Of a DNA stretch of 55,184 nucleotides, positions 7,935-16,121 are shown one piece after another. A program made the translations under genes and the position numbers. This DNA comes from Rhodospirillales bacterium. Its GTDB lineage: Bacteria; Pseudomonadota; Alphaproteobacteria; UBA8366; Aestuariispiraceae. Location: contig NZSA01000086.1 of the NCBI GenBank assembly GCA_002696645.1, positions 1 to 55,184 of the forward strand, in the 5' to 3' direction. Under the pieces are notes generated by a model. That model saw only the letters and a program-made list of their open reading frames with translations, did no database searches and was not told the origin of the DNA. Every line of letters starts with the position of its first letter. Position 1 is the stretch's first letter.

Positions 7935-8795
7935 GTGGATATTCTTCAAATCCTCCTTAATGGTATTGTCTTGGGCTCGCTTTATGCCTGTATCGCGATT
8001 GGCTTTTCGTTGGTCTGGGGCGTGCTTAACATCATCAATATGCTGCATGGGTCTTTCATTATTCTCGGCGGCTATCTGACATACTTTGCGTGGCAGTATT
8101 CAGGGGTGAACCCCATTGTGGTCCTGCCGATCATTACGATCATTCTATTCGGCCTGGGCTATGGGCTGCAGTATTTCTTTATCAATAAGGTCGTTATGGC
8201 GCCGGTTCTGACCACCCTGACGCTGACCTTTGGTCTGGACATGATCCTCTATAACTTGATGACGGTGTTTTTCACGGCGACACCACGCCGTGTGACATTG
8301 GATTTAGGAACCTTGAATTTAGGCGACCTTTATCTGCCGGTGGATCGCTTGCTGGGAATGGGGTTGGCGCTGTTGTTGACTGCCATCCTGTTCTTGGTGA
8401 TGCGGGCATCCAAGATTGGTCGTGCCATTGTCGCTGTACGCATGGATCGTCAGGCCGCCACATTGATGGGCATTCGCGTAAATCACGTCTATGCCATTAC
8501 CTTTGGGATTGGGGCCTTGATGGCTGGGGCGGCCGGGGCGATTTTCTCTATGGTCTTTCCCATCACGACAAACCTGACTGGAACATTTCTGGGCAAAGCC
8601 TTTGTCATTTGCGTGATTGGCGGCTTGGGCAGTGTGCCCGGTGCGCTGATTGGCGGCATCGCGCTGGGGCTGATTGAAAGCATCGCCGGCTTCACGATCG
8701 GGCCGCAAAATGCGACGACAGTTGGCTTTCTCTTGATGTTGTTTCTGTTGATTGTGCGACCGACCGGTATTGCTGGTGTTAAGGGATACGAGTAA
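7935..8795 (+). CDS. livH: Branched-chain-type ABC permease (LivH family)
   Basis: A 286-residue inner-membrane permease with about eight hydrophobic helices. The ILNGIVLGSLYACIAIGFSL start and the conserved GGLGSVPGALIGG loop near residue 230 are hallmarks of LivH permeases. The start is a GTG at 7935 with only a weak ribosome site, behind the hairpin. The stop overlaps the next gene's ATG by one base. With LivM it forms the translocation channel for ligands delivered by the two binding proteins. The gene symbol reflects the family; the substrate need not be a branched-chain amino acid. Confidence 0.88.
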   Translation: MDILQILLNGIVLGSLYACIAIGFSLVWGVLNIINMLHGSFIILGGYLTYFAWQYSGVNPIVVLPIITIILFGLGYGLQYFFINKVVMAPVLTTLTLTFGLDMILYNLMTVFFTATPRRVTLDLGTLNLGDLYLPVDRLLGMGLALLLTAILFLVMRASKIGRAIVAVRMDRQAATLMGIRVNHVYAITFGIGALMAGAAGAIFSMVFPITTNLTGTFLGKAFVICVIGGLGSVPGALIGGIALGLIESIAGFTIGPQNATTVGFLLMLFLLIVRPTGIAGVKGYE

Positions 8796-9769
8796 TGAAA
8801 CAGCTTTTATGCTTCGGCGCCTTTGCGTTGTGGGTGGCTATGATTGCCGCGACGCCGCTTCTCGCGGATAACTATACGATCCGGATCGCAATATCTGTTT
8901 CAATGTTTTCCGTCATGGCGGTCTCTTGGAACTTTATCGGCGGGTTCACGGGGTATCCGTCCTTTTCAACAGCAGCCTTTTTTGGAATTGGTTGTTATGC
9001 AGGAGCCATTGCCCAGCGCAATGGGGTGCCGTTGGTGCTGGCCTGGTTGTTTGCAACACTCCTCGTTGCCGTGTTTGCCGCCTTGCTGGGGGCCATCATT
9101 CTGCGCCTGAAGGGTCACTATTTCGCCATTGGGTCCATTGCCATTGTTGAACTGACACGGTTGATTACATCGTCTTGGGGCAGTCTGACAGGTGGGGGCG
9201 ACGGTCTGAATGTTCCATTGCTGCAGGGAAGCCCGCAGGAGGTCGCTGGTCTTGTTCTGTATGTGATGCTTGGAATTCTGGTACTGGCATTCCTGACATC
9301 AGTTTATGTGGACAGGTCTCGTTTAGGGTTTGGTCTGAAATGCATCAGCCAGAACGAAGACGCGGCGAATATGGTTGGCGTGAACACGACAGCGTTCAAG
9401 ATTGTTGCCTATACCTTGTCGGCTGTGTTTTGCGGCGCTGTCGGGGCGGTTTATGCCTCCTGGGTTGGTTATATCGATCCCACGGACAGTTTTTCCATCT
9501 TGCTGACCTTAAAGGTGCCGGTAATGGTCCTCCTTGGCGGCGCTGGAACCTTGTTGGGTCCCGTCCTGGGCACGGGTGTTTTCATTCTGTTGGAAGAGGT
9601 TTTCTGGGCAAACTTCCTGCAATGGAACCGTGCGATCCTGGGCGGCATTATTGTCTTCCTGATTTTCTTCCTGCCCAACGGTTTGTTGAAAATTCAGTAT
9701 CTTGAGCTTTATGCCGCGATTTTGAAAAGGCTTCCCACGCGGTCTCAAAAACCAGGAGAAGGTTCATGA
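8795..9769 (+). CDS. livM: Branched-chain-type ABC permease (LivM family)
   Basis: A 324-residue membrane protein with about nine helices. [27 protein letters not shown] near residue 45 and the [17 protein letters not shown] loop near 245 mark the LivM family (EAA-like ATPase contact). The start ATG overlaps the livH stop, and its own stop overlaps the livG ATG by four bases, so the permease and ATPase genes are translationally coupled. It is the partner of the LivH-type permease. Confidence 0.88.
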   Translation: MKQLLCFGAFALWVAMIAATPLLADNYTIRIAISVSMFSVMAVSWNFIGGFTGYPSFSTAAFFGIGCYAGAIAQRNGVPLVLAWLFATLLVAVFAALLGAIILRLKGHYFAIGSIAIVELTRLITSSWGSLTGGGDGLNVPLLQGSPQEVAGLVLYVMLGILVLAFLTSVYVDRSRLGFGLKCISQNEDAANMVGVNTTAFKIVAYTLSAVFCGAVGAVYASWVGYIDPTDSFSILLTLKVPVMVLLGGAGTLLGPVLGTGVFILLEEVFWANFLQWNRAILGGIIVFLIFFLPNGLLKIQYLELYAAILKRLPTRSQKPGEGS

Positions 9770-10524
9770 CTGAGATCCTCAGACTGGAGAATGTCGGTAA
9801 GCAGTTCGGCGGCATCCACGCGGTTAATGATGTATCTTTCAGCCTCGTTGAAGGTGAAATTATTGGGCTGATAGGGCCCAATGGGGCGGGAAAGACCACC
9901 TTGGTCAACTTGATTACCGGGGTTCATCCGCTGTCATCGGGAAAAGTGATTTTTGCCGGTGAAGATGTCAGCCGCCAGCAGGCCTTTCAGGCCGCAAGAC
10001 GGGGCCTGGCACGGACATTTCAGATCGTCCAACCCTTTCCCAAAATGACGGTATTGGAGAATGTTGCGGCCGGGGCCTTGTTTGGGGGCGGATCCACCTC
10101 TGTGCAGGAGGCAATGGAGCTTGCACGCAAAGAATTGGAATTCGTTGGCCTGGACCATGTGGCCGATACGGCGGCATCCTCTCTTGCTTTACCAAACCGC
10201 AAGCGTCTGGAACTGGCAAAGAGCCTAGCCATGCGCCCGAAAGTTCTGTTGCTGGATGAGGTGAATGCGGGCCTTAACGCCACTGAAATCGATGGGGCGC
10301 TGGATTTGATCCGTAAGATCGCCGCCCGAGGCGTCACAATTCTGATCATCGAGCATTTGATGAAGGTCGTGCTTTCGATCTCTCAACGGATTCTGGTTTT
10401 ACACCATGGGGAATTGATTGCCCAAGGGGATCCAAGAACGGTTATTGAGGACCCTCAAGTTGTTGAGGCCTATCTGGGGTCCAAATTTGCAGCGCGAGTC
10501 AAAGCGGAGTCTCATCATGCCTGA
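9766..10524 (+). CDS. livG: Branched-chain-type ABC ATPase (LivG family)
   Basis: A 252-residue ATP-binding subunit. Walker A is GPNGAGKTT at residues 37-45, Walker B is [12 protein letters not shown] near 160, and the switch His lies in IIEHLMKV near 190. The LivG-type arrangement includes [20 protein letters not shown]. The signature region reads [16 protein letters not shown] instead of LSxGxQR, the degenerate form seen in LivG. It overlaps livM by four bases and livF by eight. Confidence 0.9.
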   Translation: MTEILRLENVGKQFGGIHAVNDVSFSLVEGEIIGLIGPNGAGKTTLVNLITGVHPLSSGKVIFAGEDVSRQQAFQAARRGLARTFQIVQPFPKMTVLENVAAGALFGGGSTSVQEAMELARKELEFVGLDHVADTAASSLALPNRKRLELAKSLAMRPKVLLLDEVNAGLNATEIDGALDLIRKIAARGVTILIIEHLMKVVLSISQRILVLHHGELIAQGDPRTVIEDPQVVEAYLGSKFAARVKAESHHA

Positions 10525-11233
10525 ATCTTTTCTAGAGATTAATGGAATAGAGGCGGGTTACGGCGACGTGCGGGTTCTCTGGGATATCTCCCTTTCCGTT
10601 GAGAAGGGAGAGATCGCCTGTATCGTAGGCTCTAACGGTGCGGGGAAAACCACGCTGCTCAATACAATTTCAGGCATCGTGAAGCCAACGGCGGGCAGCA
10701 TTAAGCTTGACGGGCAGGAATTGGTTGGCTGTTTGCCCGATGCTGTTTTGAAGACAGGGATCGCCCATGTTCCAGAAGGGCGGCGCTTGTTTAAGGGCCT
10801 GTCAGTTCAGGACAACCTGATGCTGGGCGCCTATCTGCGCGATGACCGTGAATCCATTCGCGAAGACCTTTCCTTTGTCTATGACCTGTTTCCGATTCTA
10901 AAGGAACGCTCCACCCAGGATGCGACAACGATGTCTGGTGGAGAGCAGCAAATGTGCGCGATCGGTCGTGGTATCATGTCAAAGCCACGGCTGTTGATGA
11001 TCGATGAACTCTCACTGGGGTTGGCACCGCGATTGGTTGACCGTTTGGGGGATACGCTGTTGGAAATTAACAAGTCGGGCCTGACCATCTTGTTGGTGGA
11101 GCAGGATGTCATGACCGCGTTTGAAATTGCGAAACGCGCTTTTGTGATTGAGACCGGGCGTGTGTCGATTTCGGGTTCCACGGCGGAACTGGGCAATGAT
11201 CCCAAAATCAAAGAAGCCTATATGGGAATCTAA
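10517..11233 (+). CDS. livF: Branched-chain-type ABC ATPase (LivF family)
   Basis: A 238-residue ATP-binding subunit. Walker A is GSNGAGKTT at residues 38-46, the signature is MSGGEQQM, and Walker B is LLMIDELSLGL. The HVPEGRRLF segment is typical of LivF. The ATG at 10517 lies inside the end of livG; a longer frame starting at 10418 would overlap livG by about 100 bases and lacks family similarity. It is the last gene of the transporter operon, followed by a hairpin. Confidence 0.9.
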   Translation: MPESFLEINGIEAGYGDVRVLWDISLSVEKGEIACIVGSNGAGKTTLLNTISGIVKPTAGSIKLDGQELVGCLPDAVLKTGIAHVPEGRRLFKGLSVQDNLMLGAYLRDDRESIREDLSFVYDLFPILKERSTQDATTMSGGEQQMCAIGRGIMSKPRLLMIDELSLGLAPRLVDRLGDTLLEINKSGLTILLVEQDVMTAFEIAKRAFVIETGRVSISGSTAELGNDPKIKEAYMGI

Positions 11234-11254
11234 CCCGCCTCGAGTTAGCGGGTT
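11232..11254. terminator. Hairpin between convergent livF and phosphoribosyltransferase genes
   Basis: AACCCGC (11232-11238, overlapping the livF stop) pairs with GCGGGTT (11248-11254) across a 9-nt loop. It lies between converging genes but has no T-tract on either strand, so it would be a weak or factor-assisted terminator. Confidence 0.45.
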
Positions 11255-11268
11255 CTGAAAGGCCCATG

Positions 11269-12015
11269 TTATTGGGCTGTTGTGTCGATTGTTTCGGGAA
11301 TGGGGAACCAGCCGTCTGCCTGATGTTCAAACAGCGGTGCGGCGATCACACTTTTGACCAGGGCGGATGATCCATGGAACTCTTGCTCCAGGGTGGTTTT
11401 CCACAAAACACCTTGGCGCATCGCAACCAGAATGCCGATGACTTCGCAATCCTGACGGTGCAGCAGTCTCAAGACAGAGAGGATTGTGGACCCGCTGGAG
11501 ATTGCATCATCCACAATGATCACACGCTTTTTATTCAGGCGAGGCAGGATATTGGGATCGAGATATATTTTTTTGCTGCGGTCGGGGCTAGTGATTGAAT
11601 AGACCGGTTCGGACAGGTCATCTGAGTACCAGAATTTCCGGGAATAGCCTAAAGGAATAAAATGGGAATGCCCCAGTTTTTCAGCAATCATGGGCGCAAA
11701 GGCCAGGCCAAGGGTGGGCAGGCCCACGATCTGGTCTGGATTGATTGATTTTGCAATATCGGCCATCGCGTCTGTCAGTGCGCTGATGACGGAGAAGCTG
11801 GCTTGATTTGCGATCAGGGAGGCAACGGCGCGGTCGCCCTCTGGCAGTTTACGCAGCGGCAACAACAAGGCCCGCTTGTCTGGCATGAGGGCTGGATAGC
11901 CATAGCGATACGGTGCGGCCTGCACGGCTTTCGGATCACCAGCCGGTATCAGGTCTTGCCAGAATGTGGTTGTTGGAATGATAAAATCTGACTTTGGTGA
12001 TGGCGTTGAGCTCAT
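11269..12015 (-). CDS. Phosphoribosyltransferase family protein
   Basis: A 248-residue type-I phosphoribosyltransferase fold protein. The PRPP-binding loop VIIVDDAISSGST is at about residues 165-177 (acidic pair followed by the GST turn), and IVGLPTLGLAFAP near 96 fits the pyrophosphate loop. These enzymes join a nucleobase or related ring to PRPP, or act as regulators. I chose the ATG at 12015, which places the chain outside the divergent Rieske gene; a frame from 12084 would overlap it. Its place next to a transporter and a molybdenum hydroxylase suggests handling of a nucleobase-like ligand, which is inference. Confidence 0.8.
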   Translation of the reverse strand: MSSTPSPKSDFIIPTTTFWQDLIPAGDPKAVQAAPYRYGYPALMPDKRALLLPLRKLPEGDRAVASLIANQASFSVISALTDAMADIAKSINPDQIVGLPTLGLAFAPMIAEKLGHSHFIPLGYSRKFWYSDDLSEPVYSITSPDRSKKIYLDPNILPRLNKKRVIIVDDAISSGSTILSVLRLLHRQDCEVIGILVAMRQGVLWKTTLEQEFHGSSALVKSVIAAPLFEHQADGWFPIPETIDTTAQ

Positions 12016-12047
12016 GGAATACACTCTTTTCAGAATTCGGTGATGTG

Positions 12048-12398
12048 ATGGACAATGGTGATGGCGAATGGTGCCCGGTAGCATCCCTTGCGGATTTGTC
12101 TCCCGACACGCCGCTAGAAGTGATCGTCGAAGATACTGTTGTCATCCTGCTGAAGGTGGACGGAGAGGTCGTCGCGTATCAAGGATTGTGCCCGCATCAA
12201 TTTGCCAGACTGGCCCAGGGTTATGTCGCGGCAGGATCGATCCATTGTCCCCAGCATAAGGCGTGTTTTGATCTTCGCGATGGGGTTTGTGGGCCCGGCT
12301 GGATGTTGCCCGCCTTGCGCCAATACACTCTCCGGGTTGATGCGGCAGGAACCGTTGCGTTGGCCTCTCCTCTGTCCACAAAGCGCCCCTCTATCTGA
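12048..12398 (+). CDS. Small Rieske [2Fe-2S] ferredoxin-like protein
   Basis: A 116-residue soluble Rieske protein. The cluster ligands are C48, H50, C67 and H70 (CPH ... CPQH). It has no membrane anchor or catalytic domain, so it should be an electron carrier. The start is uncertain: ATG 12048 and GTG 12045 both lack a strong ribosome site, and an in-frame ATG at 11994 would overlap the divergent gene. Only about 30 bases separate it from the divergent phosphoribosyltransferase start. Its electron partner could be the PhyH-type enzyme or another oxygenase in the window; this is not shown. Confidence 0.75.
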   Translation: MDNGDGEWCPVASLADLSPDTPLEVIVEDTVVILLKVDGEVVAYQGLCPHQFARLAQGYVAAGSIHCPQHKACFDLRDGVCGPGWMLPALRQYTLRVDAAGTVALASPLSTKRPSI

Positions 12399-12405
12399 CA
12401 ATCAC

Positions 12406-13554
12406 TCAATCCTCGGGCCAGGGGGAAACGCCCCGTCCAATCAGACCAGCTTTGCCGGTGCTCTCGACCATACCCAGATTGATCCCTAGGCAGGTTCGCG
12501 GGCGGGTCAGATCCAGTCCTACATGAACGCTTTGGTCGGAAAGCGCGGGATGCGGCCCGATAAAAGGGGCATGTGCGGCTGGTGTGAAATAATCTGGATG
12601 TACATGGTCGCGGTAGGACTCCGCCAGGCTGGGCGTTGTCCGCAGGCAAGCCGCGCCAAAGCCTAGTGCGTCGATCACGGCACTGTCGCCGATTGCGGGT
12701 AGCGCGCTGGCGAATTCCTGTCCGTTAAATTTTGGTCCAATCGGGGGCAGCGCGGGACGCGTGATCCAGGCCTCAGGATCCGACGCTACCTTATACCCCA
12801 TATTCTGGCCATTTCCGCCACAGGCGACCAGCATATTGCTTTCTGCAACACCGGCCCCAGCACCGATCATCAGCGCACTGCTGGCCATAATTATATTCAG
12901 GGCAAACTGGTTTGCCTTGTCCAGATAGGACGCGGCCTCATCCTCTAATGACTCCGGGAAAATGTCTCGTATTTGGGCCTGCGTGGCGGCAACTTGGCCG
13001 TGAAGGTCATCGCCATGCCGTAAGGCATAGTCCAGTATTGGTAGCAATGGAACCGCATCCGTTAGCGCCGCTGCCAATGTTGCGCCAATAGGATCCGTCA
13101 GTCGGCGCAGCAGGGCAAGGCCGTCTGGATGTCCGTTGCCCAGCCGCAATGCATAGGGCAATGGGCCATCATTTAAGGGCGAAACGCGCTTGTTCTGGGG
13201 ACTGGTACGGTCGGTCACCTCAACGCAGAAGACACTTGGACCAACGATGAAGGCCAGGGGCGTTACCACCCCAAAATCTTGCGCGGGGCGCAGTTGCAAT
13301 TGGCCGGACCGCAAATGGGTGAGCATTTCCGATTCAGATTCTGCCCAGCCTTCCAGTTGCGCCGTCGCCGTGATGGCATTGCGCATGGGGGCCGGTAGGT
13401 CCGACAGATCAGCGAAAGGGGGACCGGCATGCAGCAGAGTCCGGTCCGGGAGGCTTGGCACCAGTTCTTTTAGCCGTGCGATACGGGTCAGCATCGGCAC
13501 GACGGCGATTAGCTTTTTATAGGATTTTTGTGTGGCTGCAGAAGAATGAGACAC
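12406..13554 (-). CDS. DUF1116 protein, AllG (oxamic transcarbamylase subunit)-like
   Basis: A 382-residue protein with segments characteristic of DUF1116/YlbE: a Gly-rich NGQNMGYKVA stretch, FNGQEFASALPAIGDSAVIDALGFGA near residue 280, and an NLGMV-type C-terminus. DUF1116 is a subunit (AllG) of the transcarbamylase that cleaves oxalurate to oxamate and carbamoyl phosphate, with AllF (FdrA) and AllH (DUF2877). Neither partner is in the window, and the protein is somewhat shorter than E. coli YlbE. It is downstream of marR and the molybdenum hydroxylase genes on the same strand and faces the Rieske gene tail to tail. A role in ureide or carbamoyl breakdown is inferred. Confidence 0.7.
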   Translation of the reverse strand: MSHSSAATQKSYKKLIAVVPMLTRIARLKELVPSLPDRTLLHAGPPFADLSDLPAPMRNAITATAQLEGWAESESEMLTHLRSGQLQLRPAQDFGVVTPLAFIVGPSVFCVEVTDRTSPQNKRVSPLNDGPLPYALRLGNGHPDGLALLRRLTDPIGATLAAALTDAVPLLPILDYALRHGDDLHGQVAATQAQIRDIFPESLEDEAASYLDKANQFALNIIMASSALMIGAGAGVAESNMLVACGGNGQNMGYKVASDPEAWITRPALPPIGPKFNGQEFASALPAIGDSAVIDALGFGAACLRTTPSLAESYRDHVHPDYFTPAAHAPFIGPHPALSDQSVHVGLDLTRPRTCLGINLGMVESTGKAGLIGRGVSPWPED

Positions 13555-13593
13555 AATTAGGCTCCTGAAATGATTGACGCGATCTGGCTGTTG

Positions 13594-14094
13594 TCAGCTT
13601 GTGGGGCTGTTTGCGTCGATGATTTGCGTCATCATCTCGATCAACCGAACACGGTCTTGTGGGGCCAGTGCCTCGATGGTGCGCTCATGGGCGCGCTTTG
13701 CCCGCTCATCCAGAATGGCCAGCATTTCCTTGCCGTCATCGGTCAGCGTGGTCAGGCGAATGCGACGATCGCTGGACGACACGCGCCGTTTGATAAGCCC
13801 CCGTTTTTTTAGGCGATCAAGGATATCGGTCATGTTGGTTTTGTCGATCGCGACCGCATTGGCCAGGGTCGTTTGGTCGACAGCGCCAGTTTGTTGCAGG
13901 GCGGATAAAACGGAATACATCACCGGTGTGATGTTTTGATCCCCGCATTCCAGTGCGAAAAGCGCTGTATGGATTTGATGCAGGCGTCGAATTAAAACAC
14001 CGGGTCTGGACGTAAGTGAGCCATCCCGCCAAGGATCTGTTGAACTTTTCTGATTGTCATTGGGTTGCATTTTTTGAACCAATTGAAATGTCAT
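13594..14094 (-). CDS. MarR-family transcriptional regulator
   Basis: A 166-residue winged-helix regulator. The recognition region VDQTTLANAVAIDKTNMTDILDRLKKRGLIKRRVSSSDRRIRLTTLT shows the DxRxxxxxLT wing of MarR. I chose the ATG at 14094 because GAAGGGGAAA lies upstream; a TTG at 14115 is less likely. It is in line with the molybdenum hydroxylase genes (37 bases after the fused subunit) and before the DUF1116 gene, so it probably controls this operon and perhaps the divergent amidohydrolase, in answer to an aromatic or heterocyclic ligand. Confidence 0.88.
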   Translation of the reverse strand: MTFQLVQKMQPNDNQKSSTDPWRDGSLTSRPGVLIRRLHQIHTALFALECGDQNITPVMYSVLSALQQTGAVDQTTLANAVAIDKTNMTDILDRLKKRGLIKRRVSSSDRRIRLTTLTDDGKEMLAILDERAKRAHERTIEALAPQDRVRLIEMMTQIIDANSPTS

Positions 14095-14130
14095 TGTTAT
14101 AAATTTCCCCTTCAAAAGAGTGAATGGAAG

Positions 14131-15297
14131 TTAGCGAAACCACAAGACTCTTCTGAACCACCCCTTAAATACGGAGGCGAGAAGCGACAATCCATTCAGA
14201 CTGGTTTGTGCCGTTGCATCGGGTTCTTTCCCCTGGGCGCGGGCCTCAATTGCGCTTGCCACCTGCACGAGAATTCGGTCAGCAATTTCGGCGACTAAAG
14301 TGGGACGACTGAATTGAGAGAGTGTGCCGGTAAGTTTGTAGGTCATGTCCAGGCTCAAGACCGTGTCCCCTGTTTCGGACCGTGTGACGTGGAAATCCAG
14401 CATGCCATCCAATTGAGATCGGCTCAGGCTGTCGCGGCCCCGGCCGATGACATGTCCCGATTTTTCTGCATCCTTCAGGTCCATTTTTGCAGTGCCGACA
14501 AAGGCTGCTTTTATCGGCCCCATTGAGACAGCGCATTGCCCCTGCAATTTGCCGTCCTGCGTTGCGCTGTCTAGGCGCGCGCCGGGAATGCAGGAGACTA
14601 TTTTTTTTGGGTCCGACAGGATGTTCCAAATATCGGCGGCCGGCGTATCGAAGGTTAGCGTCCGCGACAGGGTTGGTGACCCTTCAAGCGAGTGTCGATC
14701 TGGTATGGTCGTCGACGCATCGCCCTTGGCGGTCTGTGGTGAGGGCGTATCCTGATTATCTAGCAAACTGGTCGCAGCCGACGACTGAGGCTGCTGTGCC
14801 CTGGCATGCGGTTGAACCGACGCTTCTGGCGGGGCGTTTTCCAGTACGTCTGTGATCGCGGCGATGATCCCTGCATAGCCGGTGCAGCGGCATAAATTCC
14901 CGGACAGTTCTTTACGGATACGCGCCGCATCTGCATTGGGCAGTCGCCGGACGATATCATATCCCGTGACCAGCATTCCGGGTGTGCAAAAGCCGCATTG
15001 CAAACCATGATGTTTTTTGAACGCGGTGCGCAAGGCACGCATCAGGGGATCCTCGTCAAACCCTTCGACACTGCGAATTTCTGCGCCTGTGCAGGCGGCG
15101 GCCAGGGTGATGCAGGACCGTGTCGGTTTGCCATCTACGAACACGGTGCAGGCCCCACAGACCCCTTGTTCACATCCCAAATGGGTTCCTGTCAGCAGCA
15201 TTTCCTCGCGCAGAAAATCAGCGAGATGGGTACGTGGTTCCGCAGTTTGGGAGACGGGCGTTCCATTCACCATCAGTTGGATCGTTGCGTCAGTCAT
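14131..15297 (-). CDS. CoxS-type [2Fe-2S] subunit fused to a CoxG (SRPBCC) domain
   Basis: A 388-residue two-domain protein. Residues 1-155 are a xanthine dehydrogenase/CO dehydrogenase small subunit with the plant-type cluster CEQGVCGAC...C and the second cluster CGFCTPGM...CRC, the latter next to the molybdopterin. A Pro/Ser/Gln-rich linker (about 160-205) leads to a CoxG/SRPBCC domain at about 210-360 (PAADIWNILSDPKKIVSCIPGA). CoxG proteins help cofactor delivery or membrane docking of CoxLMS enzymes and are usually separate genes. The start overlaps the FAD-subunit stop by four bases. Confidence 0.88.
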   Translation of the reverse strand: MTDATIQLMVNGTPVSQTAEPRTHLADFLREEMLLTGTHLGCEQGVCGACTVFVDGKPTRSCITLAAACTGAEIRSVEGFDEDPLMRALRTAFKKHHGLQCGFCTPGMLVTGYDIVRRLPNADAARIRKELSGNLCRCTGYAGIIAAITDVLENAPPEASVQPHARAQQPQSSAATSLLDNQDTPSPQTAKGDASTTIPDRHSLEGSPTLSRTLTFDTPAADIWNILSDPKKIVSCIPGARLDSATQDGKLQGQCAVSMGPIKAAFVGTAKMDLKDAEKSGHVIGRGRDSLSRSQLDGMLDFHVTRSETGDTVLSLDMTYKLTGTLSQFSRPTLVAEIADRILVQVASAIEARAQGKEPDATAQTSLNGLSLLASVFKGWFRRVLWFR

Positions 15298-16121
15298 GCG
15301 TCGTTCTCCTTGCGCTCTTCAAGCTGCGCGAGGGCCCGTGACAGGGCGACCGCATGCAAGTTCAGTGTTTCAACGGGGTGATCCGGGATCGCGTCTTGCA
15401 GGGCCTCTATTGGGGATACTTGTCCCTCCAGGAGGGCCTGAGGCTGGGACAAAATGGCAGGCTCACGGCCAAGGGCGCCGATTGCTACCCTCACTCTCCC
15501 ATTCTCTGGATCGCTCAGAATGGCGGCGCTGGCCTTGGCAAACTCGCCAACCTGCCTGGTGTATTTCCAATAGGCCCATCGCGCGTTCTGGCCGGGCCGC
15601 GGCACGTCAATGGCGGTCAGGACATCATCGGGGCCTAGGCCCGTGCTATAGGGTCCCGTGATGAAGTCTTCGATGGGCAGGGAACGCAAGTCTGCGCCTT
15701 GATCCGGGTCGCGTATCAGGACTGTCGCACACAGCGCGGTCATCACAATTACCCAATCCGCCGCTGGGTCGGCATGGGCCAGGCTGCCTCCAATCGTGCC
15801 GCGGTTGCGCACCGCGCGATAGGCGATATTGGCGGCCGCATCGCGCATCCAATGGCCGGTCGGATCTGTCACCAATCCATCCTCAATCTCGGCATGGGTG
15901 GTGGCTGCCCCAAATCGCACGCGATCGCCAAAATCTTCGACCTGACGCAGGTCTGAAAGCTGGGCAATATCGATCAGCCCTGTCGGTCGCGCGAGTCGCA
16001 GGTTTAGCATCGGGCCTAGTGATTGGTTGCCGGACACGAGTTTGTTTTGCCCCCCGGCCAATGCTTTCTGGGCATCGTCCAGAGAGTGTGCGACGGCATA
16101 ATTGAACGGGGCTGGTTTCAT
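15294..16121 (-). CDS. CoxM-type FAD-binding subunit of a molybdenum hydroxylase
   Basis: A 275-residue FAD-binding middle subunit. FAD contacts are visible as SGNQSLGPMLNLR near residue 31 and TIGGSLAHADPAADW near 110. It transfers electrons from the [2Fe-2S] centres to an acceptor. The order large-medium-small subunit on the minus strand, with four-base overlaps at both ends, shows a tightly coupled operon. Length is normal for CoxM/KdhA-type subunits. Confidence 0.9.
   Translation of the reverse strand: MKPAPFNYAVAHSLDDAQKALAGGQNKLVSGNQSLGPMLNLRLARPTGLIDIAQLSDLRQVEDFGDRVRFGAATTHAEIEDGLVTDPTGHWMRDAAANIAYRAVRNRGTIGGSLAHADPAADWVIVMTALCATVLIRDPDQGADLRSLPIEDFITGPYSTGLGPDDVLTAIDVPRPGQNARWAYWKYTRQVGEFAKASAAILSDPENGRVRVAIGALGREPAILSQPQALLEGQVSPIEALQDAIPDHPVETLNLHAVALSRALAQLEERKENDA

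Noticed and set aside
15017-15661. 214-codon plus-strand frame over the Mo-hydroxylase subunits
   Set aside because: It is a shadow of the iron-sulfur and FAD subunit genes in a GC-biased region.
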